A stretch of 64,000 nt of DNA from Allobosea sp. LC85 (GCF_000735605.1 NZ_JPKG01000054.1:109695-173694), one strand, 5' to 3'. Shown: positions 28,491 through 37,950, numbered from the stretch's first letter. Translations and numbers: made by a program. Notes: generated by a model not told the origin, from the letters alone.

Positions 28491-30233
28491 ATGTCAGGGA
28501 AATCGACACGACGCGATGTGCTGAAATGGTCCGGAGCCGGAGCGGCCGCGCTCGCGGCCGGCGGGATACCGGAGGCGGCGCTCGCCAAGCCGCCGTTCTT
28601 CAAGCTCTACCTGATGATCTTCAACAACCTCCAGTCGCGGATGATCTGGACGGACCTGATCGGCAAGCAGTTCGCCCGCCTCGGCATCGATATCGTCTCG
28701 AGCTATCAGCCACCCTCCGTCGTGATCGCGCGACGTGCCAACGACAGCGGCAAGACGCATGTCGACGGCGGCTGGGACATGTATTCCGAGCGGATTTACT
28801 ACAGTGGGCTCGTGCCGCTGCCCGAGACACTCTTCCACAGCAAGAATTTTCCACCCAATGGGCAGAACTACTACCGCATCGCCGACAAGCAGATCGATGA
28901 GGCGATCGAGAAATATTCGCGCGCCGTCTCACCGGCCGACCGCAAGGCGGCGATCACCGCCTTCATGAAGCGCTGGTACGAGATCGAGCCGCTCCATGTC
29001 GTCTTCTATCCGGAAGAGGTGATCATCACCAATCCGAAGCTGAAGGGCATGGAATCGACGACCTACAACCCGGTCTTCTATCCGCGTCCCGAGAACTGGA
29101 CGATCGAGGGGGCGACTGGCGACGTCACGGCCACCTTCGCGTCCTGGCAACCGCCGAGCCAACTCATCCCGATGTATGGCAGCGGCTACAACGAGGCCAA
29201 TATCTTCGGTCCTGTCTACAACGCGCTGTTCGAATACGACAGCTGGGCCAACAAGAAGCTCGTCCCGGCGCTGGCGGAGTCAGTGGCGATCTCGGAGGAC
29301 GGCAAGGCCTGGGTGCTGACTCTGCGCAAGGGCGTGAAATGGCATAGCGGAGAGGAGTTCACCGCCGAAGATGTCAAGTTCACCTGGGATACGGTGATCG
29401 ACAAGACCTATGCCAGCGTCTTCCAGTCGCCCCTCGCGACCGTCCTGGGCAGCAAGGATGCCTACAAGGTAACCGGCACGCACGAGATTACCGTGACCTT
29501 GCGGGAGCCGAACGTGATGTTCCGGGATTTCATCCTGCCGGTGATCGCGATCATGCCGAAGCACGCCTATCAGGGCCTCAAGCCCGAGGAACTGCGTGGC
29601 CATGTCATCAGTACCTGGCTCGGCACCTTTCCGGTCAAGACTTCCGACGGCAAGACCTTCGAGGCCAAGGGCGGTATCGGCACGGGGCCATGGATTCCGC
29701 AGGGGTTCGATCCGGCCCGCAAGGCATACAAATACATCAAGAACGAAAACTACTGGAAGACGACCGAAGGCAATGTGAAGACGTTCTACGTGGTCAACAT
29801 TCAGGGTGCCGACGCCGTGCTGAGCGCGATCAAGGCCGGCTCCATCGATGCGCATGATCCGATGTACGACGTCGGCGGGCTGCTCGAGACGATCGATCCC
29901 TCATGGGGCACCGTCAATCGCTTCGATTCCTTCAAGTGGATGCAGACCTGCCTGAACATGAACCACCCGGTCTTCGGAACTGGCGTCGAAACCCCGCTCG
30001 GCAAGCAGGATCCCAGCCGTGCGGCTGAGGCTGCGGCCTATGTCCGCAAGGCCATGAGCCACATGATCCCGCGCGAGCAGATCATCAAGAACGTCGTTGC
30101 CGGTTTCGGCAAGCCCGGAACGGTGCCAATTCCCTTCACCTCCGAAGACTATGACCACGATCTGCTCAAGCCGATCGCCTATGACATGACTCTGGCCAAG
30201 CAATATATGGAAAAGGCCGGGTACAAATACTGA
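28491..30233 (+). CDS. ABC substrate-binding protein, family 5, with apparent circular permutation
   Basis: 580 residues with a Tat signal (STRRDVLK, then a hydrophobic run to about residue 32). Residues 36-207 look like the C-terminal lobe of ordinary family 5 proteins: a FNNLQSRMIWTDLIGKQFAR and LGID stretch, GGWDMYSERIYYSG, QNYYRIADKQIDEAIEKYSR, RWYEIEPLHVVFYPEEVIIT. Residues 208-580 then give the usual N-terminal start (ATFASWQPPSQLIP, VYNALFEYD, LVPALAESVAISEDGKAWVL, GVKWHSGEEFTAEDVKFTWD) and end at AKQYMEKAGYKY, the point where the C-terminal lobe normally begins. So the order is swapped within one intact ORF. Known: this family binds peptides, opines or metal chelates. Inferred: a functional permuted protein. 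Confidence 0.85.
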   Translation: MSGKSTRRDVLKWSGAGAAALAAGGIPEAALAKPPFFKLYLMIFNNLQSRMIWTDLIGKQFARLGIDIVSSYQPPSVVIARRANDSGKTHVDGGWDMYSERIYYSGLVPLPETLFHSKNFPPNGQNYYRIADKQIDEAIEKYSRAVSPADRKAAITAFMKRWYEIEPLHVVFYPEEVIITNPKLKGMESTTYNPVFYPRPENWTIEGATGDVTATFASWQPPSQLIPMYGSGYNEANIFGPVYNALFEYDSWANKKLVPALAESVAISEDGKAWVLTLRKGVKWHSGEEFTAEDVKFTWDTVIDKTYASVFQSPLATVLGSKDAYKVTGTHEITVTLREPNVMFRDFILPVIAIMPKHAYQGLKPEELRGHVISTWLGTFPVKTSDGKTFEAKGGIGTGPWIPQGFDPARKAYKYIKNENYWKTTEGNVKTFYVVNIQGADAVLSAIKAGSIDAHDPMYDVGGLLETIDPSWGTVNRFDSFKWMQTCLNMNHPVFGTGVETPLGKQDPSRAAEAAAYVRKAMSHMIPREQIIKNVVAGFGKPGTVPIPFTSEDYDHDLLKPIAYDMTLAKQYMEKAGYKY

Positions 30234-30249
30234 TTTCGATGTCGCCATC

Positions 30250-30274
30250 AGCGCCGGGCCGTTGGCCCGGCGCT
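30250..30274. terminator. Strong intercistronic hairpin after the SBP gene
   Basis: AGCGCCGGGCC pairs perfectly with GGCCCGGCGCT around a GTT loop (11-bp stem), 16 bases after the SBP stop. The next gene starts 33 bases later with its own RBS, so it is more likely an mRNA-protecting or partial-termination hairpin than a full stop of the operon. Similar hairpins follow the SBP genes ending at 7761 and 55591. Confidence 0.6.
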
Positions 30275-30307
30275 CCGAAAATCTTAAAATTCCCAAGGAA
30301 TCATACG

Positions 30308-31396
30308 ATGCGTGTCGCAATACTCGGTGCGGGCTCGATAGCCTATGGCAATGCTGCGCTGCTCGCCTCCCTCGGCCATGAGCCTGTGCTCTGGTCGCCC
30401 TCCGGCAAGACCGGGCAAAGCATCGTCGCGGGCAAGCCGCTAGCGGCGACGGGCTCGCTCGACGGGACGTTCAAGGTCACGATGGCGGCGAGCGCGGGCG
30501 ATGCGATTGCCGGCGCTGACGCCGTCCTGGTGGCCTTGCCGGCCAATGGCCATCGCATGGCGATGGACGCCGCCGCTCCCCATCTGGCCAGCGGTCAGAT
30601 CGTCATCATCAGCTCGCACACCTCGTTCAGCGGCCTCTATATCGCCAAGAAGATTGCGGAACGCGGGCTCGACATCCCGGTCGTTGTCTGGGGAACCACT
30701 GTGACGGCAGGACGCCGCACGGGCGATGCCAGCGTGAATGTCTCGACGATCCGCTCCAAGGTCGATATCGCGACCATCCCCGCCTCGGCTGGCGCGCGTG
30801 GCCTGAAAATCTGTCAGGACCTGTTCGGAGACCGCTTCGTCGAGCGCTCCGACGCGCTGGCGATTTCACTCTCGAACCTCAATCCGCAGAACCATCTCGG
30901 CATTGCCCTGTGCAATTTCACACGCATGGAGCACGGCGAAACCTGGGGCCAGAACGAAAACAACACCGACTCCGTCGGTCGTCTGCTCGAGGCGCTCGAT
31001 GCGGAACGCCTCGCCATCGCCGAGGCCGCCGGCTACAAGGTTCGGACCATCCGCGAGCACTACAACCTCTCCTTCCATGTCGAGCCCGGACCGGTCGGCG
31101 AGATGGCCCGCAAACTCGCCGAACGCGGCAATGGCGGCAACGGGCCGGACAGCATCGACACGCGCTATGTGCTGGAGGATGCGCCTTTCGGTCTGCATCC
31201 GACCGTGCTGCTCGGCAAATTGACCGATCGGCCGGCCACGCTGCATCAGGCTGGCATCGATGTCTTCTCGGCACTTTATGGCCGCGATTTCGCGAGCGAG
31301 AACGACCTGCTCGGCGACATCGGGCTCGAGACCATGTCGCTTTCCGATCTCAAGGCCCTGGTTCGTGACGGCTGGTCCGCGCGGCAGGCGCAGTAG
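30308..31396 (+). CDS. NAD/NADP octopine/nopaline dehydrogenase family protein
   Basis: 362 residues from the ATG at 30308 (AAGGAA RBS). N-terminal Rossmann domain: MRVAILGAGSIAYGNAALLA, then GADAVLVALPANGH. C-terminal opine-dehydrogenase domain: SNLNPQNHLGIALCNFTRME with the conserved His of the family, then WGQNENNTDSVGRLLEALDA and EHYNLSFHVE. Known members reductively couple an amino acid to a 2-oxo acid, or run the reverse oxidation. It sits between the permuted SBP and an FAD oxidase in an import operon, so I infer catabolism or remodelling of an imported opine-like compound. No nicotianamine-synthase-like gene is present, so a staphylopine-type metallophore pathway is not supported. Confidence 0.85.
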   Translation: MRVAILGAGSIAYGNAALLASLGHEPVLWSPSGKTGQSIVAGKPLAATGSLDGTFKVTMAASAGDAIAGADAVLVALPANGHRMAMDAAAPHLASGQIVIISSHTSFSGLYIAKKIAERGLDIPVVVWGTTVTAGRRTGDASVNVSTIRSKVDIATIPASAGARGLKICQDLFGDRFVERSDALAISLSNLNPQNHLGIALCNFTRMEHGETWGQNENNTDSVGRLLEALDAERLAIAEAAGYKVRTIREHYNLSFHVEPGPVGEMARKLAERGNGGNGPDSIDTRYVLEDAPFGLHPTVLLGKLTDRPATLHQAGIDVFSALYGRDFASENDLLGDIGLETMSLSDLKALVRDGWSARQAQ

Positions 31397-31443
31397 TTCC
31401 GGCGCTCATGCCAATCGTCCCTCATTCGATCGGAAATACGCTT

Positions 31444-32547
31444 ATGCCTGAGATCATCGTCGTCGGTGCCGGCGTCCTGGGGACGTCGGTGGCCTATCGT
31501 CTTGCGCTCGCGGGCGCGAAGGTCACGGTGCTGGAAGCCACGCGCGTCGGCGGCGGCACCTCCGGCATCAGCTTCGCCTGGACGAATTCCAGCAACAAGG
31601 CGCCCCGCCCCTATCACGATCTGAATGTCGCCGGCATGCGAGCGCATGCGGCGCTGAAGGACGAGTTTGGCGCGACGCCGTGGTGGCATTCCGGCGGTCG
31701 TGTCGAATGGCGGGACGAGGCGGGGCGGGACGAACACCGCGCCAAGGTGGCTCGCCTCAAGGAATGGGATTATCCGGTCGAATGGATCGATCGCCAGCAG
31801 CTGCTCGAGCTTGAACCCGATATCGATCCTGCGGCTGTGGGCGATGCGCCTGTCGCCTGGTATCCGAAGGACGGCTGGCTCGATCCTGTCGTCTATTCCC
31901 ACGCGATGATGAGCGCTGCACGCCGCAAGGGCGCGCAGTTGCACACGCAAACGAAGGTGACCGGGCTTCTCGTGCAGGGCGGCAAGGTCAAGGGGGTACA
32001 CACCGAGGCAGGAGACACCCTGAAGGCCGATGTCGTGGTCAACTGCACGGGGCGCTGGTCGAACGACACGATTGCGGGAACGGCCCCGAATGTGCCGCTG
32101 GCGCCAACTGTCGGGTTCCTGGTCTTCACGCCTCCCGTTCCCGCCTCGATCCAGCGTGTCGTCGCCACGCCGGTTTGCGATTTCCGTCCGGATGGCGCTG
32201 GCAGATTGATGGTGCACTGGGGTCCGGCCGATGCCCTGGTTACGCCCGAGATCACCGAGCGTCCCGGCCTCGATCAGGCGGCCGACCTCGTCGCGCGCTT
32301 GACACGGATCCTGCCCGGAATTGCGCCGGTGAAGCCGGAAGCAAGCCGCGTCACCCAGCGTCCGATTCCAAGGGACGGCCTGTCCGCCATCGGCCCCGTA
32401 CCGAACCTCGAAGGCTACTATCTCATGGTCACCCACAGCGGCGCGACGCTTTCGCCCGCGCTCGGAGCGATGGCGGCGGACGAGATCATGAGCGGCAAGG
32501 CATGCCCGGAACTCGCGCATTTCCGGCCGGCCCGATTCTTCAGCTAG
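31444..32547 (+). CDS. FAD-dependent oxidoreductase (DAO family), paralogue 2
   Basis: 367 residues from the ATG at 31444; an ATG at 31408 is an alternative with a poorer context. FAD motif EIIVVGAGVLGTSVAYRLAL, then GGGTSGISFAWTNSSNKAPR, NCTGRWSNDT, PNVPLAPTVGFLVFTPPV, and MVTHSGATLSPALGAMAADE. It shares nearly all these blocks with the product of 27321-28433, so the two arose by duplication within or around this operon and have since diverged, notably at residues 70-100 and 230-290. Last gene of the operon; a family B repeat starts directly after its stop. Confidence 0.9.
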   Translation: MPEIIVVGAGVLGTSVAYRLALAGAKVTVLEATRVGGGTSGISFAWTNSSNKAPRPYHDLNVAGMRAHAALKDEFGATPWWHSGGRVEWRDEAGRDEHRAKVARLKEWDYPVEWIDRQQLLELEPDIDPAAVGDAPVAWYPKDGWLDPVVYSHAMMSAARRKGAQLHTQTKVTGLLVQGGKVKGVHTEAGDTLKADVVVNCTGRWSNDTIAGTAPNVPLAPTVGFLVFTPPVPASIQRVVATPVCDFRPDGAGRLMVHWGPADALVTPEITERPGLDQAADLVARLTRILPGIAPVKPEASRVTQRPIPRDGLSAIGPVPNLEGYYLMVTHSGATLSPALGAMAADEIMSGKACPELAHFRPARFFS

Positions 32548-32709
32548 AGCATTTTCAAGCGAAGTGGACACCGGTTCGCGTAAAGAAAAAGCGATAAAAC
32601 AAAGAGATAGAGCATTTTCAAGCGAAGTGGACACCGGTTCGCGTGAAGAAAATGCGATAAAACAAAGAGCTGGAGCATTTCCGCGATTCGGAGAAACACG
32701 GAAATGCTC
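32548..32709. repeat. Intergenic repeat, family B, tandem double copy
   Basis: Two tandem units of 63 bases (32548-32610 and 32611-32673), each starting AGCATTTTCAAGCGAAGTGG and ending near GATAAAACAAAGAG, are almost identical. They are followed by an inverted repeat AGCATTTCCG (32674-32683) with CGGAAATGCT (32699-32708). A single-unit relative lies at 45651-45750. It begins directly after the oxidase stop codon and may end the operon. Confidence 0.9.
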
Positions 32710-32835
32710 TAGGAGACCCGGGACACCGGGGGGCCGATCACCGGGCTCTCGGCAGGGAGGTCAGCGCTCGCTTCGCAATTGCGAGCGCGGCGCCTATAGC
32801 TTGCGCGGCGATCAGTCTCGCCGGGAGGCACGCTG

Positions 32836-33651
32836 ATGGCCTATCTGTCCGATGTCCGCGCTCTCACGCTGGCCGATTTCGCCAGGATGAAAACCGCGGG
32901 CGAGAAGGTCGCGATGCTGACCTGCTACGATTCGAGCTTTGCAAGCCTGCTCGAGACCTGCGGTGTCGAGATCCTGCTCGTCGGCGATTCCATGGGCAAC
33001 GTGCTGCAGGGGCATGCCACGACCCTGCCGGTGACCATGGAGCAGATGGCCTATCACACGGCCTGCGTGGCGCGCGGCGCCAGGCGCGCCTTCATCATGG
33101 CCGACATGCCGTTCGGCTCGTATCAGGAGGGTCCTGCGCAAGCCATGCACAACGCGGCCAGGCTGATGGCTGCCGGGGCCCATATGGTGAAGCTCGAAGG
33201 CTCGGATTATGTCGTCGAAACCGTCCGCTATCTCGTCGAGCGTGGCGTCCCGGTCTGCGGCCATCTCGGGTTGACGCCGCAATCCGTGCACCAGCTGGGC
33301 GGTTATCGGGTCCAGGGCAAATCGGCGGATGCTGCGAACAAGCTGAAGGCGGATGCCGCTGCGCTTGAGCAGGCGGGCGCGCGCTTCCTGGTGCTGGAAA
33401 TGGTGCCGTCGGCGCTGGCGGCCGAGATCAGCGCAGCCAGCGCCGGCATGCTGACGATCGGGATCGGCGCCGGTGTCCATTGCGATGGCCAGGTGCTCGT
33501 GCTCCACGACGCCATCGGCGTCTATCCCGGCAAGAGGCCGCGCTTCTCCATGGATTTCATGGTCGGCGCCGGCTCGATCCAGGAGGCCGTCCAGGCCTAT
33601 GTCGCGGCGGTCAAGAGCCAGGCATTTCCCGGCCCGGAACAGAGCTACTGA
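32836..33651 (+). CDS. panB: 3-methyl-2-oxobutanoate hydroxymethyltransferase
   Basis: 271 residues, the full family length. It makes ketopantoate from 2-oxoisovalerate and 5,10-methylenetetrahydrofolate, the first committed step to pantothenate and CoA. Diagnostic segments: MLTCYDSSFASLLETCGVEI, LVGDSMGNVLQGHATTLPVT (metal-binding Asp), HMVKLEGSD, VCGHLGLTPQSVHQLGGYRV, and HDAIGVYPGKRPRF. No panC lies next to it in this window. The upstream gap (32710-32835) has its own space for a promoter, and no close functional link with neighbours is visible. Confidence 0.96.
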   Translation: MAYLSDVRALTLADFARMKTAGEKVAMLTCYDSSFASLLETCGVEILLVGDSMGNVLQGHATTLPVTMEQMAYHTACVARGARRAFIMADMPFGSYQEGPAQAMHNAARLMAAGAHMVKLEGSDYVVETVRYLVERGVPVCGHLGLTPQSVHQLGGYRVQGKSADAANKLKADAAALEQAGARFLVLEMVPSALAAEISAASAGMLTIGIGAGVHCDGQVLVLHDAIGVYPGKRPRFSMDFMVGAGSIQEAVQAYVAAVKSQAFPGPEQSY

Positions 33652-33728
33652 GCGCCGGTGCGCGCGGCCGGAACCATGGCCGGTCGCTGATCGGCGCTGC
33701 GATGCAGGCGGCGGGGAGATTGCAGGCG

Positions 33729-34229
33729 CTATCTGTCGGACGCGCTTGCGACCACCAGGCCGAGTTCCGGCAATACATATAAGCTGCGGATGCCCGATGA
33801 CTGGTAGTAGCCTCCCGGCCGTTTCAGCGCCTCCGCTATACCCCGCGGCCACAGCCAGGACTGATCATGGCCGCAATGGAGGTTCGGCGGCATTCCGTCC
33901 GAAAAGTAAGACGCTGGGACGGGCGTCTCTTTCCATTCCCCGCTGAAATAGCGACGGCTCGCCCGGTTTTCCGGGGTGTCGATGTCTTCAAAGAAGGACA
34001 TGCCGTCCGACTTGATCGTCTCGACCGTCTCCTTGCTGAGACTGAAGACAAATGCCCCCTGGTGACTGAGCAGGCGTGAACAACTGCCCTCGGCATAGAA
34101 CCAGCCGGTCCGAAGCTTCAGAGGCAAACTGTCCCTCTGCATGCCGCGATTGATCAGCGAATAGCCGGCCCACGACATCGCAATGAAAGCGACGCAGATC
34201 ATCGTGCCCTTTGCAGTCATGCCCGGCAC
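33729..34229 (-). CDS. Hypothetical single-pass membrane or secreted protein
   Basis: 166 residues. A GTG start at 34229 is preferred because AGGAA lies six bases before it; the ATG at 34220 would be 15 bases away. One N-terminal hydrophobic segment (TMICVAFIAMSWAGYSLI) anchors or exports it, and the rest is soluble and rich in aromatic residues (ASRRYFSGEWKETPVPASYF, HCGHDQSWLWPRGIAEALKR). I do not recognise the family. It is convergent with panB. Confidence 0.55.
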   Translation of the reverse strand: MPGMTAKGTMICVAFIAMSWAGYSLINRGMQRDSLPLKLRTGWFYAEGSCSRLLSHQGAFVFSLSKETVETIKSDGMSFFEDIDTPENRASRRYFSGEWKETPVPASYFSDGMPPNLHCGHDQSWLWPRGIAEALKRPGGYYQSSGIRSLYVLPELGLVVASASDR

Positions 34230-34843
34230 TCTTGGTTCCTCGTCTGCTCGTCTGTCGATGACCGCTCACCACTGACCAGCGACGTTGCGAACGCCTGTCG
34301 CGGGGCAGGGGCAAGCCGCTTTTCCTGGAGCCGCGAGGACTGTCTCCCGCGTCCTGTTCAGTCCCCGACAGTATGAGAACAGCGCTGGCGAGGCGCTTCG
34401 TTATAGGATCGACAATGCGCTCAGGCCTCGTGAGAGAAATCAAGGGCCGGCTGCGTCACGCAGAAAGAACTCCACTCATCGCGCGCTGACGCGATAGCAG
34501 CACTCTGATCACAGTCCATCGCTCCCGATCGCGCCGCCGGGGAGCGGACGCGCCTGTGATCAACCTGTGCAAAACTGTCCCTTATGGTACTGGTGCGCGT
34601 GATGGTTGTGTCTGCTGTTTGTACTATCTAATTACGAAACTATACCATATATTGTGCAGCAAATACTTTTAACAGGCCATATATTGGTCAATAGAAACAA
34701 TAGTTCTAGTTGAGAAGTTTTTTTTGTTGTGCGTCGGTTGCATCAATGAATAATCTCGTCTCGCAAACGCAGATGACGATCACAACTCAGCGCAAAGATG
34801 CAGCGTGAAGCGGCGATAAGACGCTGACGGGGAGGTATTTGTC
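34230..34843. other. Gene-free stretch with an AT-rich core
   Basis: No convincing gene. The part from about 34570 to 34760 is much richer in A and T than the rest of the window, with a run of eight Ts near 34719. CCATATATTG occurs twice (34645-34654 and 34677-34686), 32 bases apart, about three helical turns. This could be a promoter/protein-binding region for the small gene at 34844 or a piece of foreign DNA. Confidence 0.5.
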
Positions 34844-35110
34844 ATGGCCAAGCAAGACGCGTCAATTGAACCCAGCCGTCGCGCCGGGCTGCCGGAAATC
34901 GACTGGGATGATATGATCGAAGCGGGCGCCTATGCTGAAATCGGCACCGGCGATCTCTATCGCTTCCCGAAGGAGGCCCGGGTCAAGGGCGGTTCGCCGC
35001 ACGTCACCAAGAAGGGCCACGGTGCGTCCCGGCTCGCCGGGATCCTTAACGTAACGACGATGAAGGCCTGGCCCCTCTGCGCCCAGCACAATTTCGAGCC
35101 CAGTTTCTGA
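34844..35110 (+). CDS. Hypothetical protein, 88 residues
   Basis: Starts with ATG after a good RBS (GGGGAGGT, nine bases upstream). A soluble protein with an acidic patch IDWDDMIEAGAYAEIGTGDL and a basic middle (RVKGGSPHVTKKGHGASRL). I do not recognise a domain. The AT-rich region upstream with paired 10-bp direct repeats may be its promoter region. Confidence 0.6.
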   Translation: MAKQDASIEPSRRAGLPEIDWDDMIEAGAYAEIGTGDLYRFPKEARVKGGSPHVTKKGHGASRLAGILNVTTMKAWPLCAQHNFEPSF

Positions 35111-35291
35111 CTGCGGCCATTCTGGCCCCAGTTTTCCCAGTTTTCCTGCTGTCCCTGGCCTGGCACGCCCACCCGAAGGGAAGGGGCGCGCTGAGCGTTC
35201 GGGCGTCAGCAGCCAGCATGACCGATGCCAAGGGCTGCCGCCGGAGAGCGACGGTCAAGGCGACGCTGTGATCCTCAGTCGGGAGACCGCC

Positions 35292-35567
35292 ATGACTCAC
35301 GAACAAAGCCCGCCGCCCAGCGCCCTCGCACGGCGCCGCAGCTTCATCCTCGGCCGCAGCCGTGACGGCAGCTGGATCGTCCGCGAGATCGGCGGCTTCG
35401 TCGCAGCCACCTTCACCAATCGCAGCGAGGCGATCCGCTTCGCCCAGTCCGAGAGCGGCCATCGACGGGGCGCGGTCGTCCTCGGGCCATTTGCCGGCGT
35501 CCGCGCCGGACAGCTCGAGGAACTTGTTCAACGCAGCAGCCGGCCTGAGCAGCCGCAGCCACATTGA
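35292..35567 (+). CDS. Hypothetical protein, 91 residues
   Basis: Start at 35292 is supported by GGGAGA five bases upstream; an earlier GTG at 35268 is less likely. The core RRRSFILGRSRDGSWIVREI, GGFVAATFTNRSEAIRFAQS looks like a small beta-rich domain as seen in short alphaproteobacterial proteins of unknown function; it ends in a proline-rich tail. It is 14 bases before the phasin gene, so the two are probably co-transcribed. Confidence 0.65.
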   Translation: MTHEQSPPPSALARRRSFILGRSRDGSWIVREIGGFVAATFTNRSEAIRFAQSESGHRRGAVVLGPFAGVRAGQLEELVQRSSRPEQPQPH

Positions 35568-35581
35568 GAGGAGACACGACC

Positions 35582-35956
35582 ATGGATGACATGCCGAAAA
35601 GCCTGATGGAACCGTGGCAGGCATCTCTGGCCGCGGTCGCCAGGACAAACCGGCTTGCCCTCGACAATTTGCAGAAGCTGAGCACGCTGCAGAGGGGCGC
35701 GCTACAGACCTATATGGAGCTGGGCTTCGCGCGCCTGAAGGCCGCCGCGGATATCAAAGACGCACAGGACCTTGTGGCTTTCCAGGCCGGCCAGATCGAG
35801 GCCACGATGAGCCTGACCGAGACGCTGATCAACGACGGCAAGGCGCTGGCCGATCTCTGCGCCGGCATCATGGCCGAGTGCAGCACGTTGCCCAAAGATC
35901 TCGTCGGCCGACCGCCAATGCCTTTGCGGGCCCAGCCCCCGCGCAAGGCCGCTTGA
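35582..35956 (+). CDS. Phasin family protein
   Basis: 124 residues from the ATG at 35582 (GAGAGGAG RBS). Predicted to be almost wholly helical and amphipathic: SLMEPWQASLAAVARTNRLA, QRGALQTYMELGFARLKAAA, IKDAQDLVAFQAGQIEATMS, the usual phasin pattern. Phasins coat polyhydroxyalkanoate granules or act as stress-related scaffold proteins. No PHA synthase is nearby, so a granule role is inferred from family only. It follows a small hypothetical gene closely and precedes another at 36023. Confidence 0.75.
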   Translation: MDDMPKSLMEPWQASLAAVARTNRLALDNLQKLSTLQRGALQTYMELGFARLKAAADIKDAQDLVAFQAGQIEATMSLTETLINDGKALADLCAGIMAECSTLPKDLVGRPPMPLRAQPPRKAA

Positions 35957-36022
35957 GCGCGCTCCGGCGACTTGATGGAGCGCCTGATCGCTGCACGGTT
36001 TCTGAGGAAGCGGAGGTCGACC

Positions 36023-36247
36023 ATGCCACCGAGCGGCATCGCGTATCGTCTGGAGATTGCTGAGGCGCGGGCGGCGTTCGACGTCGCCTGGTCCCAGATC
36101 GAGAGCCATGGATTGATCATCATGGGTACCGAGGCGAGCCGGAAAGAATGGCTCGCTCGTATCGTCCAAGGGCTTTTCAAGGCGCGGCCAGGCCAGGATG
36201 TCGCGCGGCTCGCCCTTCGGCAATTCTTCGCGACCGTTCCAATGTGA
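36023..36247 (+). CDS. Hypothetical protein, 74 residues
   Basis: The ATG at 36023 follows a strong RBS (CGGAGG, six bases before). The protein is small and helical (IAYRLEIAEARAAFDVAWSQ, then WLARIVQGLFKARPGQDVAR). No recognised domain. It lies 66 bases after the phasin gene on the same strand. Confidence 0.55.
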   Translation: MPPSGIAYRLEIAEARAAFDVAWSQIESHGLIIMGTEASRKEWLARIVQGLFKARPGQDVARLALRQFFATVPM

Positions 36248-36352
36248 ACCAGGCGAGCGCTACTGCAACCCACATTGTAGCTGAACCGGGGGCAGCCCTC
36301 CCCCAAACTGGCCCGGCTCCCCGAGAGGGGCGCTGGGCCCTCTTAATGGCGG

Positions 36353-36786
36353 CGGTGTCTATCGCGCGGGTCGACGCCTGGAGGGCAGGGGCGCAGCGGC
36401 GGCCTCGATCCGTTCCAGCGCCGGGACGACACAAGCGGCGACGAGCGCCGTGGTCGGTGCGGCCAGCAGGCCCGCCTGCTCCCTCGTCATATGCGGGAGA
36501 GGGCGTGCCAGCCCGGCGAGATAGTCCGCGAGTACCCGCCGCATGGTTAGGGGAATTTCAAGCGATTGATCGACCGTGTGAAGATCAGGTCGCCAAGCTG
36601 CCAGCGCATCGTCTGCGCCGGAAAGGCACCGCCCGGCTCGCGCGCGGGTGAAAGCTCGATCATCTCGGAGACGTGCTGTCGCCACGCCTCGAACTGTTCG
36701 GACGCCGGAAGGTCATGCGTCGAAAAGACCTGTCCGGCGGGTACTTCTGCGTTTGCGCCCACACCACCAGACGAGTCACCTAGCAT
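36353..36786 (-). pseudogene. AraC-family regulator remnant, truncated and broken
   Basis: From an ATG at 36786 an N-terminal AraC ligand-domain start is readable (VPAGQVFSTHDLPASEQFEA, WRQHVSEMIEL, DLIFTRSINRLKFP), then it stops at 36547. In another frame the central part continues (MRRVLADYLAGLARPLPHMT, AGLLAAPTTALVAACVVPAL) and ends in a stop near 36362. The middle of the ligand domain and the entire C-terminal DNA-binding domain are missing. So at least one deletion and one frame change have destroyed it. It is divergent from the truncated aldehyde dehydrogenase, probably its former target. Confidence 0.65.
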
Positions 36787-36904
36787 AACGTTCCCCCAGC
36801 TCGACCAGCGGCGGCGCAATTGCTCGATTCCATAGCCACCAAGGCCGCGGCCCTGGCAATATCTTTGCTCTCGAAGAGTAACGCCGCCTGGAGACGGCGG
36901 ATGA

Positions 36905-37870
<966 letters not shown>

Positions 37871-37891
<21 letters not shown>

Positions 37892-37950
37892 GGAAGCTCG
37901 GCTTCTCCCTGAAGAAGCTGGCTTCTCCCTGAAGAAGCTGGCTTCTTCAG
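37871..37950. repeat. Four 20-bp tandem repeats with hairpin symmetry
   Basis: Units at 37871-37890, 37891-37910, 37911-37930 and 37931-37950. The first contains the final codons and stop of the aldehyde dehydrogenase; the others are copies of it (consensus GAAGAAGCTGGCTTCTCCCT). Each unit contains GAAGAAGC facing GCTTCTTC or a close variant, so the array can fold as several hairpins and may act as terminator. It looks like slippage-driven duplication of the gene end. Confidence 0.85.

Noticed and set aside
30308..31396. Staphylopine/pseudopaline-type metallophore synthesis as the role of the opine-dehydrogenase-like gene
   Set aside because: No nicotianamine-synthase-like gene, histidine racemase or exporter lies nearby, and FAD oxidases point to catabolism.
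32548..32709. CRISPR-like tandem repeats
   Set aside because: Only two abutting 63-base units without spacers, and related copies occur elsewhere as intergenic repeats.
34285..34497. A 70-codon plus-strand frame in the gap after panB
   Set aside because: No ribosome-binding site, no recognisable features, and basic low-complexity composition.
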